Assembly: GCF_009725995.1 (NCBI RefSeq)
Contig: NZ_RCNS01000003.1
Coordinates: 620,001 to 684,000, forward strand
DNA from: Zobellia laminariae
GTDB taxonomy: Bacteria; Bacteroidota; Bacteroidia; Flavobacteriales; Flavobacteriaceae
Length of the DNA stretch: 64,000 nucleotides
Direction: 5' to 3'
Made by a program: the position numbers and the translations under genes. The notes under the pieces are model-generated. The model ran no database searches. It was not told the DNA's origin and saw only the letters and a list, made by a program, of their open reading frames with translations. This document shows positions 18,082-25,905 of the stretch, piece after piece. The stretch's first letter is position 1. The number at the start of each line of letters is the position of its first letter.

Positions 18082-19032
18082 TTGAATAAAATACTCTTAC
18101 TAATCACAACTCTAACCCTTTTTTCGAGTTGTAAAAAGGAATTAGACATAGAACCAAAATACGAAGGCACCAATACGGATTGGGAGTTTCGAGGCCTATT
18201 TGGAAAAGTAAAAGAAATAAGACAATTCAAGACAAATTTTAAAGGTTCGGACGGAACTCAAAAAGAAAAGTTGATTCTTAATCTAAATGAGGTATTTGAA
18301 AAATTTGGTGCATTTAAGGTGTCTGAATATTTTGACCCATTTGGTGAACCCTTGAAAACAATTAAGTATTTCTACGATGACAGTAATATGCTTATAAAAA
18401 TTATAACAATCGGTCAGAATACTCATCAAAAATCAATTGAGACAATCTTAAATGATACTACAAACAAAATAACTATTCGCGACATTATTTATAACGATTC
18501 CTTAAATTTCAAATTCATCTTTGAATATGACACTTTAGAAAGCATTAATAGGCAAACAAAAATCCAAAATGGAGATACCATTATAAGTAATTTTGAATAT
18601 GTTTATAATGATACAAATAATCTACTAAAATCAGTAGAATCAATAGTTGGAGAAGAAAACGGAGTAGTAAATGAATATAACTACGACGATAATGGGAACG
18701 TTATTGAAATGATTACTGGACCTAAACATTACAAGCTCAAAACCACAAAAGAATATAAGAACAACATTTTAATAGCGTCAGAACATTACACTGTAAGTCA
18801 AGATTTAAAAGAACATTTGAATGAAATTATCAAATACGACAAATTTCATAATGTCATTAACGAAAACATATTTGAAGATGGCAAACTGAATAGGGAACTA
18901 AAAAACGAATATGAATTTGACGACCATGGAAATTGGATTCAGAGAAAAGTCTATTTGAAAGAACATTTCGCAAACTCCAGTAATTTCGTGCCAATATATG
19001 CTGAAACTCGAAAAATCAAATACTGGGAATAA
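18082..19032 (+). CDS. Lipoprotein with YD/RHS-like repeated strands, unknown function
   Basis: The 316-residue protein begins at TTG, with a lipoprotein signal (MNKILLLITTLTLFSSC; Cys at 17). The body has repeated short patterns such as Y-x-Y-D-D-x-N/G-N and YNDTNNLL that resemble YD-type strands of surface proteins. Final residues KIKYWE are followed by TAA. The stop codon lies inside a 30-bp sequence that is an exact copy of an internal piece of the Crp/Fnr gene (19028-19057), so the original 3' end may have been lost in a recombination. Base composition looks more AT-rich than the flanking sulfur genes. Unrecognised beyond this. Confidence 0.7.
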   Translation: MNKILLLITTLTLFSSCKKELDIEPKYEGTNTDWEFRGLFGKVKEIRQFKTNFKGSDGTQKEKLILNLNEVFEKFGAFKVSEYFDPFGEPLKTIKYFYDDSNMLIKIITIGQNTHQKSIETILNDTTNKITIRDIIYNDSLNFKFIFEYDTLESINRQTKIQNGDTIISNFEYVYNDTNNLLKSVESIVGEENGVVNEYNYDDNGNVIEMITGPKHYKLKTTKEYKNNILIASEHYTVSQDLKEHLNEIIKYDKFHNVINENIFEDGKLNRELKNEYEFDDHGNWIQRKVYLKEHFANSSNFVPIYAETRKIKYWE

Positions 19033-19057
19033 AGCAATAGCTCATCGCCTTTGGCAT
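19028..19057 (+). repeat. 30-bp direct repeat, left copy (duplicate of crp internal sequence)
   Basis: This 30-bp stretch (core GCAATAGCTCATCGCC) is identical to 20699-20728. It includes the stop codon of the lipoprotein gene and lies just upstream of the toxin/antitoxin promoter. It brackets a 1.67-kb unit together with the right copy. Confidence 0.9.
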
Positions 19058-19191
19058 TAACTTAATCATACATATTTATATAATTTTCAATACAAAAGAA
19101 TACATATGAATATTCTTTTATTTTGTTTTTTATACGTATTTGTATACTTTTGGTATTATTGACATACATATATGTACAAAAATAGTATCGA

Positions 19192-19653
19192 ATGAGAAAT
19201 AAGAAAAAACTCCTAATAGAACAACTGGATAAAAAATTAATACATTTTAAAGATGCAGCAACGGTTCTGGTTCCACAAAAAGGATGGGTTAATACCATAA
19301 GAACCAGCCTTAATATGACGAGGGAACAATTAGGAATCAAACTTGATTTAACTAAAGGGGCTATCCAAAAAATTGAAGAACGTGAAGCTACAGGTCAGAT
19401 AACAATCAATAAACTAAAGGATGTTGGCAATGCTTTAGAAATGAAATTTGTCTATGGTTTTATTCCAAAAGATGGAACTGTAGAAAACCTAGTCAGCTTA
19501 AAAGCCGAAAAACTAGCCCGAAAAATAGTTTTAAGGACCAACCAAAATATGAAATTAGAGAATCAAGGAATTGGAGATGAAAAGATAACTGAAACCATAA
19601 AGGAACTTGCTGATGAAATTAAGCGAGAGATGAGAAAGTCATTATGGGATTAG
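19192..19653 (+). CDS. Mobile mystery protein A-like XRE antitoxin
   Basis: The 153-residue protein has an HTH_3 region around residues 35-80 (WVNTIRTSLNMTREQLGIKL, then TKGAIQKIEEREATGQITI). The fold, length and following Fic gene match the mobile mystery protein A family, which always pairs with protein B and is known for scattered distribution. It should neutralise the Fic protein and repress the promoter; the AT-rich upstream stretch 19058-19191 contains repeated TACATAT/ATATGTA words suitable for autoregulation. Its 3' end overlaps the Fic gene by 10 bp, a translationally coupled TA layout. Confidence 0.88.
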   Translation: MRNKKKLLIEQLDKKLIHFKDAATVLVPQKGWVNTIRTSLNMTREQLGIKLDLTKGAIQKIEEREATGQITINKLKDVGNALEMKFVYGFIPKDGTVENLVSLKAEKLARKIVLRTNQNMKLENQGIGDEKITETIKELADEIKREMRKSLWD

Positions 19654-20240
19654 AATTCAACTATAAAGATGGCCAAACACCATTAGATGAAGAAGAAAAA
19701 GAAGGTCTTAAAATAAAGTCAATTACTACTCAAGGAGAACTTGATGAGTTTGAGCAATTAAACATTGAGAAAGCTGTAGAATGGACTATTCATTCAAAAT
19801 TAAAGCCTGAAAACATTTTAACCGAAAAGTTCATTAAAAACTTACATAAAAGAATGTATAGTGATGTTTGGAAATGGGCAGGACAATTTAGAAAGACTGA
19901 AAAGAACATTGGTATTCCGTGGACGCAAATTGGAATTGAATTAAAAAATTTACTTGACGACACTAAATATTGGATAGAAAACAAAACTTTTTCGCCTGAA
20001 GAAATTGCTATAAGATTTAAACATAGAATAGTATCTATTCATTGTTTTCCAAATGGAAATGGAAGACACTCTAGAATGATGGCTGACATTATTATGGAAT
20101 CAATATTTGGAAATGAAATATTTTCTTGGCATCAATCAAATATGGTTAAAGCTAATGAAACAAGAAATCAATATATAAAAGCCTTAAGAGATGCCGATAA
20201 TGGTGATTTCAAACAGTTAATTGAATTTGCAAAAAATTAA
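19644..20240 (+). CDS. Mobile mystery protein B-like Fic-domain toxin
   Basis: The 198-residue Fic/DOC protein has the catalytic motif H133-C-F-P-N-G-N-G-R141 (HxFxxGNGR). It lacks the proline of the canonical HPFxxGNGR but keeps the catalytic His and phosphate-binding loop, so AMP transfer to a protein target is expected. No inhibitory (S/T)xxxE(G/N) helix is obvious at the N-terminus, consistent with a separate antitoxin. The conserved N-terminal part (GLEFNYKDGQTPLDEEE, EKAVEW) is typical of mobile mystery protein B. The gene is convergent with the Crp/Fnr gene 33 bp downstream. Confidence 0.88.
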   Translation: MGLEFNYKDGQTPLDEEEKEGLKIKSITTQGELDEFEQLNIEKAVEWTIHSKLKPENILTEKFIKNLHKRMYSDVWKWAGQFRKTEKNIGIPWTQIGIELKNLLDDTKYWIENKTFSPEEIAIRFKHRIVSIHCFPNGNGRHSRMMADIIMESIFGNEIFSWHQSNMVKANETRNQYIKALRDADNGDFKQLIEFAKN

Positions 20241-20273
20241 TGCCAACATCATTATACACATTCACCCCCTACT

Positions 20274-20906
20274 CTACAAATCAACCAATTTTATATGGTA
20301 TCGGTTTAGTTTAACCTTTCCCATATTTTCCAGTTTTTTAAGCAACCTAGATATTACTACGCGAGAAGTATGTAGCTCGTAAGCTATTTCTTGGTGGGTA
20401 CTATTAATAGTGGTGCTACCCGTAACCCGAGATTTGTTTTTCAGGTATTTTAATAGGCGTTCATCCATTTTTAAAAATGCAATGCTGTCTAAAGTTTCCA
20501 GTAATTCATTCAGCCTATTATGGTAACTTTCTAGAATAAAATTACGCCAACTTGGATATTTGGCCATCCATTCTTCCATTTTACTAATGGGCACCATAAT
20601 TAACTTTGCTTCGGTTTCCGCCACCGCGCGTATTTCACTCTTTCTATGACCTACACAACAGTTTAGTGTCATGGCACAAGTATCGCCATGCTCAAGGAAA
20701 TAAAGCAATAGCTCATCGCCTTTGGCATCTTCCCTCAACACCTTTATTACTCCTGAGACCAGCAACGGCATAGTTTTAATGAATTCCCCTATTTCTATAA
20801 GTTTAAATCCTTCAGGAATTTCTTTATACGTAGCTACGTTATCAATTTCTTGAAGAAGTTCTTCCTCAAAAATATGCCCGTAATTCTCTTTTAATGGCTG
20901 GTTCAT
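20274..20906 (-). CDS. Crp/Fnr-family transcription regulator with sensor-domain cysteines
   Basis: The 210-residue protein has a cNMP-type beta-roll (about 15-120), a dimer helix (about 115-145, including ILESYHNRLNELLETL) and a C-terminal winged HTH (about 155-205). Its recognition helix is TSRVVISRLLKKLE. The Glu of Crp and Fnr recognition helices is Val here, while the flanking Arg residues are kept. C77 and the pair C83-C84 (TCAMTLNCCVGH) lie in the effector region. No N-terminal Fnr iron-sulfur Cys cluster is present, and the cAMP-binding residues are not obvious. It is encoded with DUF2892 upstream (13-bp gap) among sulfide genes, and is the best candidate for binding the GTAAC-N4-GTTAC sites. 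Effector unknown; persulfide or redox sensing is a guess. Confidence 0.9.
   Translation of the reverse strand: MNQPLKENYGHIFEEELLQEIDNVATYKEIPEGFKLIEIGEFIKTMPLLVSGVIKVLREDAKGDELLLYFLEHGDTCAMTLNCCVGHRKSEIRAVAETEAKLIMVPISKMEEWMAKYPSWRNFILESYHNRLNELLETLDSIAFLKMDERLLKYLKNKSRVTGSTTINSTHQEIAYELHTSRVVISRLLKKLENMGKVKLNRYHIKLVDL
20699..20728 (-). repeat. 30-bp direct repeat, right copy (inside crp)
   Basis: It encodes residues about 60-70 of the Crp/Fnr protein (AKGDELLLYF) and is identical to 19028-19057. Recombination between the copies would remove the toxin/antitoxin pair together with the 3' two-thirds of the regulator gene. Confidence 0.9.
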
Positions 20907-20919
20907 CTTAAAAATTTAA

Positions 20920-21126
20920 TCACTCTTTAATAGAACAGGTCTTAAACCCGAAAAGCGTGTATAACGGACAAAAACTTATAAAACTGGTTATAATAAAAAT
21001 TGCAGCTACGCCCAACAGCACGTAAGCTAAAATGCCCCCAATACTATTCTGCCAATAAAGTACAATAACAATAGCGGCAAAAATAAGTCTAAAGATGCGG
21101 TCTGTACTACCCATATTCTTTTTCAT
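20920..21126 (-). CDS. DUF2892 (YgaP-type) inner-membrane protein
   Basis: The 68-residue protein has the family's N-terminal KNMGSTDRIFRLIFA, two helices with an IGG-type turn, and the tail FCPLYTLFGFKTCSIKE, which contains the usual C-P-x-Y and C-terminal Cys. It ends 13 bp before the Crp/Fnr gene and is probably cotranscribed with it. DUF2892 proteins accompany rhodaneses and are thought to handle sulfur at the membrane. It is the closer match of the two paralogues to the family consensus. Confidence 0.88.
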   Translation of the reverse strand: MKKNMGSTDRIFRLIFAAIVIVLYWQNSIGGILAYVLLGVAAIFIITSFISFCPLYTLFGFKTCSIKE

Positions 21127-21232
21127 GGTTCTAAAATTTAGTGGTTAAAGGTTTCTCGCATCAGAAATATTCTGGCTTCATCCAATTCCTGTCATACCCT
21201 TTATTCTGTATATTCAGTAATTGGAGGGCTCA

Positions 21233-21502
21233 CTACTTAGACATTTTACCACTCACACAACTAGCAAAAGAAATTGCCTTTGCGGCCATAGAATTAGCGC
21301 TGTCTATGGATGGGTAACCCAATGCTTTTAACTTGTCTTTTACAAGCAAGGCTACGTTTACATCTTCATGCATAAAGGAAACCATAGAAGATTCTACATC
21401 TACCGAAAGGTTAGATATCTCATCTAACTCCGAAATTTTAGAAGTTATGGTTTTGGCGCAGCCGCCACATTTTAGGTTTTGTACTATAATAGTTGTTTTC
21501 AT
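21233..21502 (-). CDS. Heavy-metal-associated (HMA) domain protein
   Basis: This 89-residue single HMA domain has the beta-alpha-beta-beta-alpha-beta pattern, with the metal loop LKCGGCAKT (CxxC at 12-15) instead of the more usual MxCxxC. The C-terminal tail has one further Cys (FASCVSGKMSK). It could be a soluble Cu+ carrier or scavenger for the RND pump or the OprC-like receptor. It is in the same orientation as the neighbouring rhodanese and DUF2892-crp genes, with gaps of 54 and 106 bp. Confidence 0.88.
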   Translation of the reverse strand: MKTTIIVQNLKCGGCAKTITSKISELDEISNLSVDVESSMVSFMHEDVNVALLVKDKLKALGYPSIDSANSMAAKAISFASCVSGKMSK

Positions 21503-21556
21503 ATAATTATTTTCTGCGGTTACACAAAGGTGTTAACCGTTGGTTATTTATAAAAA

Positions 21557-21901
21557 TTAAGACCATCTTGAATAGCCTCCTTTTAAATCAAAAATTTGTG
21601 AAAAGCCCATATCTAGGAGTTTTTTTGATGCTTTCTGACTTCTTGCTCCTGAACGGCAATAGACATAAACCGGTTTTGTTTTATCTAAGCTTGAAAAAGA
21701 TTTTTCAAAAGCGGCTTGATTAAAAAAATCGATATTCTTAGCTCCTTTTATATGCCCACCGCTAAACTCATTGGCCGTACGAACATCTACCAATTGTACT
21801 TTTTTACCTGAAATAGCAGTTGCATATTCCTTTTTATCCAAGACTTTTATTTTATCTGAGGCTTCACTTTTATTACCGAATATTGAACTTAAGAATGACA
21901 T
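21557..21901 (-). CDS. Single-domain rhodanese-like sulfurtransferase
   Basis: The start is placed at the ATG at 21899-21901 (114 residues), because the 29-residue upstream extension runs through a terminator hairpin. The rhodanese domain has the active-site loop VYCRSGARSQKA, the GHIKGAKNID structural motif and the C-terminal GGYSRW. The short CRSGAR loop suits persulfide handling. It is downstream of the MBL/rhodanese gene but separated by a strong terminator, so it probably needs its own promoter or read-through. Confidence 0.9.
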   Translation of the reverse strand: MSFLSSIFGNKSEASDKIKVLDKKEYATAISGKKVQLVDVRTANEFSGGHIKGAKNIDFFNQAAFEKSFSSLDKTKPVYVYCRSGARSQKASKKLLDMGFSQIFDLKGGYSRWS

Positions 21902-21931
21902 AGTTTTTATTTTTTTTTGAAGGAAGGATTT

Positions 21932-21969
21932 AAAAAAAGGAAACGGTCTAATTAGTCCTGACCGTTTCC
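21932..21969 (-). terminator. Intrinsic terminator after the MBL/rhodanese gene
   Basis: A perfect 10-bp stem (GGAAACGGTC / GACCGTTTCC) has an 11-nt loop. On the minus strand it is followed by seven T. Confidence 0.9.
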
Positions 21970-22066
21970 CAATAAAATAACCAACCAATTTTTTTGTTGT
22001 TCCTATTTTATCGCCAGAAATCCCATTTATGTTATCAATAGAACTGCTGGTGTCTTAGCTTTTATT

Positions 22067-23482
22067 TTAGAGCAGTGTAGTAGGACAAACGTAGTCTGAC
22101 ACTCTTATGCCCGTATTTTTAATTTCTGCAAAACCACCTTCTACATCAACAAAATTATCCCAACCTCTTTGTTTTAATATAGACGAGGCTATCATACTAC
22201 GATACCCGCCTGCACAGTGAATCACAAATGGTTTTTCTTTAGGAAACTGTGCCAAATGCTGGTTGATTTCATTAAGCGGTACGTTAATAGCACCTATGAC
22301 ATGTTCAGAATCAAATTCGCTTTTCTTACGTACATCTATAACCAACGGTTTTTCTGCAGCGTAGGCTATCTCTAATTCTTTTGGTGTAATACGGCTAACG
22401 GTCTCAATCTCTTTCTTAGCTTCTTTCCATGTTTTGAACCCGTCTTTTAAATAACCAATAGTATGGTCGTAGCCCACTCGAGATAATCTGGTCATAGCTT
22501 CCTCCTGTTTACCGGGATAGGTAATTAAAAGAATTTCTTGATTCACATCCGGAATCATCTCTCCAACCCATTGGGCAAAGCTTCCATCCAGACCTATATT
22601 TACGCTATTGGGAACAAACCCTTTTGCGAAATCTTTAGCATCTCTAGTATCTAATAACAAGGCTCCCGTTTCATTAGCAACCACTTCAAAAGCCTCTGCG
22701 GACAAAGGTTTTTTTGCACGGTCCATAACCGTATCCAAGCTATCATATCCTTTAATGTTCATCATCACATTTTGTGGAAAATAACTAGGAGGGGTTGTTA
22801 AGCCCGTCAATAATTCTTTAATAAATTCTTCTTTGGTCATATCTGCTCGCAACGCATAGTTGGTAGCTTTTTGGTGTCCTAAAGTATCTGTAGTTTGTTT
22901 GCTCATTTTCTTTCCACAAGCAGAACCTGCACCGTGGTTAGGGAATACCATTAAATCATCGCTCAGTGGCATAATTTTGTTGCGCAAAGAGTCATATAGG
23001 TAACCTGCCAACTTCTCTTCCGTTAAATCTGCAACTACATGTTGTGCTAAATCCGGTCTACCTACATCGCCAATAAAAAGGGTGTCTCCGGTTATGATTC
23101 CATACTCTTTTCCTTCTTCATTTATTAAAAGATAGGTTGTACTTTCCATTGTATGACCGGGAGTATGAATGACCTTTATTTTATAATCACCAACATTAAA
23201 AACTTGACCATCTTCTGCAATCAACGCATCATAGCCAGGTTTTGCCGTTGGGCCAAAAACAATCTCTGCTCCTGTTTTCTTTTTTAGGTCTATATGACCA
23301 CTCACAAAATCTGCATGAAAATGAGTTTCAAATACATATTTAATTTTAGCATGGTCATTCATTGCCCTATCTATATAAGGTTGTACCTCACGTAGTGGGT
23401 CAAAAATAGCCGCTTCTCCATTACTTTCTACGTAATAGGCCGCATGTGCCAAACATCCTGTATAAATCTGTTCTATCTTCAT
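22067..23482 (-). CDS. MBL-fold persulfide dioxygenase fused to rhodanese domains (CstB/BlhA-like)
   Basis: The 471-residue protein has an N-terminal metallo-beta-lactamase domain with H54-F-H56-A-D58-x4-H63 and the later GDTLFIGDVGRPD, which bind the non-heme iron of persulfide dioxygenases. A first rhodanese domain (about 265-355) has its active-site loop as TYPGKQEEA with no Cys, so it is catalytically dead. A second (about 370-465) has an active C423-A-G-G-Y-R. A further Cys sits five residues from the end (VCPTTLL). It should oxidise the persulfide made by SQR. The promoter carries GTAAC-ATTA-GTTAC at the standard offset. Confidence 0.9.
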   Translation of the reverse strand: MKIEQIYTGCLAHAAYYVESNGEAAIFDPLREVQPYIDRAMNDHAKIKYVFETHFHADFVSGHIDLKKKTGAEIVFGPTAKPGYDALIAEDGQVFNVGDYKIKVIHTPGHTMESTTYLLINEEGKEYGIITGDTLFIGDVGRPDLAQHVVADLTEEKLAGYLYDSLRNKIMPLSDDLMVFPNHGAGSACGKKMSKQTTDTLGHQKATNYALRADMTKEEFIKELLTGLTTPPSYFPQNVMMNIKGYDSLDTVMDRAKKPLSAEAFEVVANETGALLLDTRDAKDFAKGFVPNSVNIGLDGSFAQWVGEMIPDVNQEILLITYPGKQEEAMTRLSRVGYDHTIGYLKDGFKTWKEAKKEIETVSRITPKELEIAYAAEKPLVIDVRKKSEFDSEHVIGAINVPLNEINQHLAQFPKEKPFVIHCAGGYRSMIASSILKQRGWDNFVDVEGGFAEIKNTGIRVSDYVCPTTLL

Positions 23483-23880
23483 TATGCTTTGCTTTTTTAA
23501 TTAGGGTAAAATTACAACGTACTGAAAACCTGCGAAGTAACATTAGTTACAAAGCTCATAAATTATAAAATCATAAAAAATGATATCCGTCAGGTTAAAA
23601 AAATAAATAACACCCATTTTAGGTCACAAAATGAAGACGGGATTTACCGTTATTCGTTCTTTAAAAAATAAGTTCAGCCTATACTCCACACCCTTTTATC
23701 ACCCTACCATAACATCTTCATAACCAATAAATAGCAAGAATTAAGAGCATACCAGAAATCCTTTACGGTTTTATTAAGTTCATTCGCTGATAACTTCCCG
23801 CGATTCACTTAATGAAGCTATTTCGTATGAAACCATTGCCAATATTTGTAGCTGTAAACACGAATCTTAAAACTTAAAAT
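23483..23880. other. Intergenic region between divergent MBL/rhodanese and EF-hand genes
   Basis: These 398 bp hold the GTAAC-class operator and -7 box (23507-23550). On the plus strand a possible -7 box AATATTTG (5/6) sits at 23841-23848, 33 bp before the EF-hand gene. I see nothing else between them. Confidence 0.55.
23507..23550 (-). promoter_or_regulatory. GTAAC-N4-GTTAC operator and -7 box of the MBL/rhodanese gene
   Basis: The perfect dyad GTAAC-ATTA-GTTAC is at 23537-23550. The minus-strand TAATTTTA (5/6) is at 23514-23507, again 29.5 bp from the dyad centre. Confidence 0.75.
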
Positions 23881-24168
23881 ATGAGTGCAAAAACAATGTT
23901 AATAGGTGTAACAACCCTAGCCATAACGGCAATTTCATGCAAAAGCCAACAAGCTAGCAGTGAACCCGCAAAACAAGGTCCACTTTCTGTTGATGCAATT
24001 TTCTCTAAAATGGATTCTAATAAAGACGGTCTTCTTTCAAAAACAGAAGTGAACGGTCCTTTAAAAGAAAAGTTTACAGAGATTGATACCAACAAAGATG
24101 GTTTCTTATCAAAAGAAGAAGTAAAAAAGGCTTCTAAACCATCAGGAAAGAGACCTCAAAGACAATAA
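23881..24168 (+). CDS. EF-hand lipoprotein, first triplet
   Basis: The 95-residue protein has a lipoprotein signal (LAITAISC; Cys at 20). Two EF-hand loops follow: DSNKDGLLSKTE (about 46-57) and DTNKDGFLSKEE (about 70-81), both with the D-x-N/D-x-DG pattern and the final Glu needed for Ca2+. A basic tail (KRPQRQ) ends the protein. It opens the triplet EF-hand / YHYH / tail-anchored exported protein, which is repeated at 25906-28006. It is probably a periplasmic or outer-membrane-anchored calcium-binding partner of the YHYH protein. Confidence 0.88.
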   Translation: MSAKTMLIGVTTLAITAISCKSQQASSEPAKQGPLSVDAIFSKMDSNKDGLLSKTEVNGPLKEKFTEIDTNKDGFLSKEEVKKASKPSGKRPQRQ

Positions 24169-24209
24169 GTATTTAAACAATCTTACGTATAATTTAAAAT
24201 CTCCTTATC

Positions 24210-25211
24210 ATGAAAAATACGCTTTACCTTACTTTAGGCTGCTTTGCCTTTTTATTCTCTTTAAATAGCTGTAGCAACGATTCTGATGATACCGCTACAG
24301 AAGATAGTGTTGATGAAGAAGTATCAACAGCGCTTGTAATGAATGTAGACCCAGACTACTTTACAACAGACAATTTAACGATAACAACCGTACCCTGTAC
24401 CTTATCTGACGGTACAGAAACGGATTGTTATAAAATAGTAACGGGAAGCACACCTTCTGATCACGAAATGGGTCCTTGGTGTCCTGATAATATTACGGAC
24501 AATGCAGAGGCTGGAGGTATATGGTTAGATAGTGGAGAAGTTTATGATGTAGATGGTGCCTTTATTCAAAACATGGCCAATTTTTATAATGATGAAAAAT
24601 GGCAAATGTATGATGAGAATGGTGACATTTTTGTAACCGCAACAGAGGATGATTGTATTAATGCCGCCAACCCAGATGTTGGGGCCGAATATGAAAATTT
24701 CTGTGTAGAATGTATTCCTTCTTACATTACCGATCTTTCGCAAACTTGGTTAATTCCTGTTACACCAGTTCTACAATCTGAAAATGCCTATTTCTCAACA
24801 GGTGGCGGCGGTCCAATGACGGCAAGCACCATCCCTTCTACGCGTGGTGTTGCTCTTAACGGAATAGAATATTCTGCCCCAGCTCCAGTAAATAATATTT
24901 TAAGTGCCTACACCCTTGCTCCTTTTGATGATGCAGGTGGGCATATTAACGTACACCAAGGCTACCATTATCATGCTGCTACAGGCTATAGCACCACTAT
25001 AGATCAAGATGATGATCATGCGCCACTAATTGGGTACGCAATGGATGGTAATGGAATTTATGAAATGTTAGATGATAACGGTAATGAATCTACAGATTTA
25101 GATGATTGTAGAGGGCATTCAGATGATACTAGAGGTTACCATTATCATATTGATGCTGCAGGAAACAACAACTTTATTAACTGTTTAAAAGGAGCATATG
25201 TTATTGAATAA
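24210..25211 (+). CDS. YHYH-domain lipoprotein, first triplet
   Basis: The 333-residue lipoprotein (LNSCSNDSDD; Cys near 21) has a long acidic linker. The YHYH motif is present as GYHYHAATG (about 251) and RGYHYHID (about 309), with APLIGYAMDGNGIYE between them. Cys pairs (PWCPDN, FCVECIP, DDCRGH, NCLKG) may form disulfides. YHYH proteins have no firmly established biochemical role; the His clusters and Asp-rich loops suggest metal binding. The 3' end overlaps the next gene by 14 bp. Its paralogue is at 26391-27389. Confidence 0.88.
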   Translation: MKNTLYLTLGCFAFLFSLNSCSNDSDDTATEDSVDEEVSTALVMNVDPDYFTTDNLTITTVPCTLSDGTETDCYKIVTGSTPSDHEMGPWCPDNITDNAEAGGIWLDSGEVYDVDGAFIQNMANFYNDEKWQMYDENGDIFVTATEDDCINAANPDVGAEYENFCVECIPSYITDLSQTWLIPVTPVLQSENAYFSTGGGGPMTASTIPSTRGVALNGIEYSAPAPVNNILSAYTLAPFDDAGGHINVHQGYHYHAATGYSTTIDQDDDHAPLIGYAMDGNGIYEMLDDNGNESTDLDDCRGHSDDTRGYHYHIDAAGNNNFINCLKGAYVIE

Positions 25212-25851
25212 ATCCAGCAAACGAAATGGGTTGTTTGTAGTCTTCTTATGGCTACTGCTCCCCATGGTGGCCTTTGCCCACTCCCCTTCTCAATCCAGTA
25301 CCATTTTAGTGGAAGGTAAAGATGGCGTTTGGACGCTTCAAATAAGGGCTTCCCTAACTGCTTTTGAGCAAGTAGTTCATGCGGAATACACAGCTGAAGG
25401 TTATAAAACACCAGAAGAATTTCAAGATTTAATGGGTACGCTTTTATCAAGAAACTTACATCTAAATATTGATGCTAAAGAGATAAACCTTGTTAAGCCC
25501 ATTATTAAATTAGGTCACGAAACTATTGTGGTCTACAAGTTTGTTCCCCCGGCAAACTTTGAAACTGTGAAGCTGCAGAATACCCTGTTTAAAGATATAA
25601 ACAGAAGTACCAGTAGTTTTATGGTATTGAAAAATGGTTCCAAAAGAAACTTGTTTTCGTTGGATAAAAAAAACCAATACGTAGCTCAGGTACATCTTGA
25701 AAACAATCAATTTGTACTTCAGGAAAAATCCATTGGTTTAGCAGGCATCTCTATTAATTGGTATGTACTTGGATTGGTATTGATACTCGGAGCTTTTGGT
25801 ATGGCAAAGAAATTTAAATCGAAGAAAAAATACCCTTTCGCCAAAAGTTAG
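25198..25851 (+). CDS. Exported, C-terminally membrane-anchored protein, first triplet
   Basis: The 217-residue protein has a signal peptide (to about residue 31, ending VAFAHS) and a mature N-terminal His. The beta-rich ectodomain is about 150 residues, and one C-terminal helix (about 182-202, WYVLGLVLILGAFGMA) is followed by Lys-rich cytoplasmic residues. The arrangement recalls the domain found before HupE/UreJ-like transporters and DUF6702-type proteins, but I do not recognise it securely. The start overlaps the YHYH gene by 14 bp, which implies coupling. The paralogue at 27398-28006 shares layout and the C-terminal anchor. Confidence 0.72.
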   Translation: MLLNKSSKRNGLFVVFLWLLLPMVAFAHSPSQSSTILVEGKDGVWTLQIRASLTAFEQVVHAEYTAEGYKTPEEFQDLMGTLLSRNLHLNIDAKEINLVKPIIKLGHETIVVYKFVPPANFETVKLQNTLFKDINRSTSSFMVLKNGSKRNLFSLDKKNQYVAQVHLENNQFVLQEKSIGLAGISINWYVLGLVLILGAFGMAKKFKSKKKYPFAKS

Positions 25852-25905
25852 ATTAAGCGGCTCATGTTGGATTTAATCAATTTAAGTTGATATAAAACAA
25901 GTTTT

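Noticed and set aside
19028..20728. Insertion sequence or transposon
   Set aside because: The 30-bp repeats are direct copies of crp coding sequence, not terminal inverted repeats, and there is no transposase or recombinase in the unit.
21162..21174. CAGAA-ATA-TTCTG dyad upstream of DUF2892-crp as an autoregulatory site
   Set aside because: The odd spacer and half-sites match neither class. It may be a different operator, but there is no support beyond symmetry.
21521..21540. GTTACAC-AAAG-GTGTTAAC upstream of the HMA gene as a GTAAC-class site
   Set aside because: The symmetry is broken by one base, the half-sites point the other way, and it would overlap the candidate -7 box.
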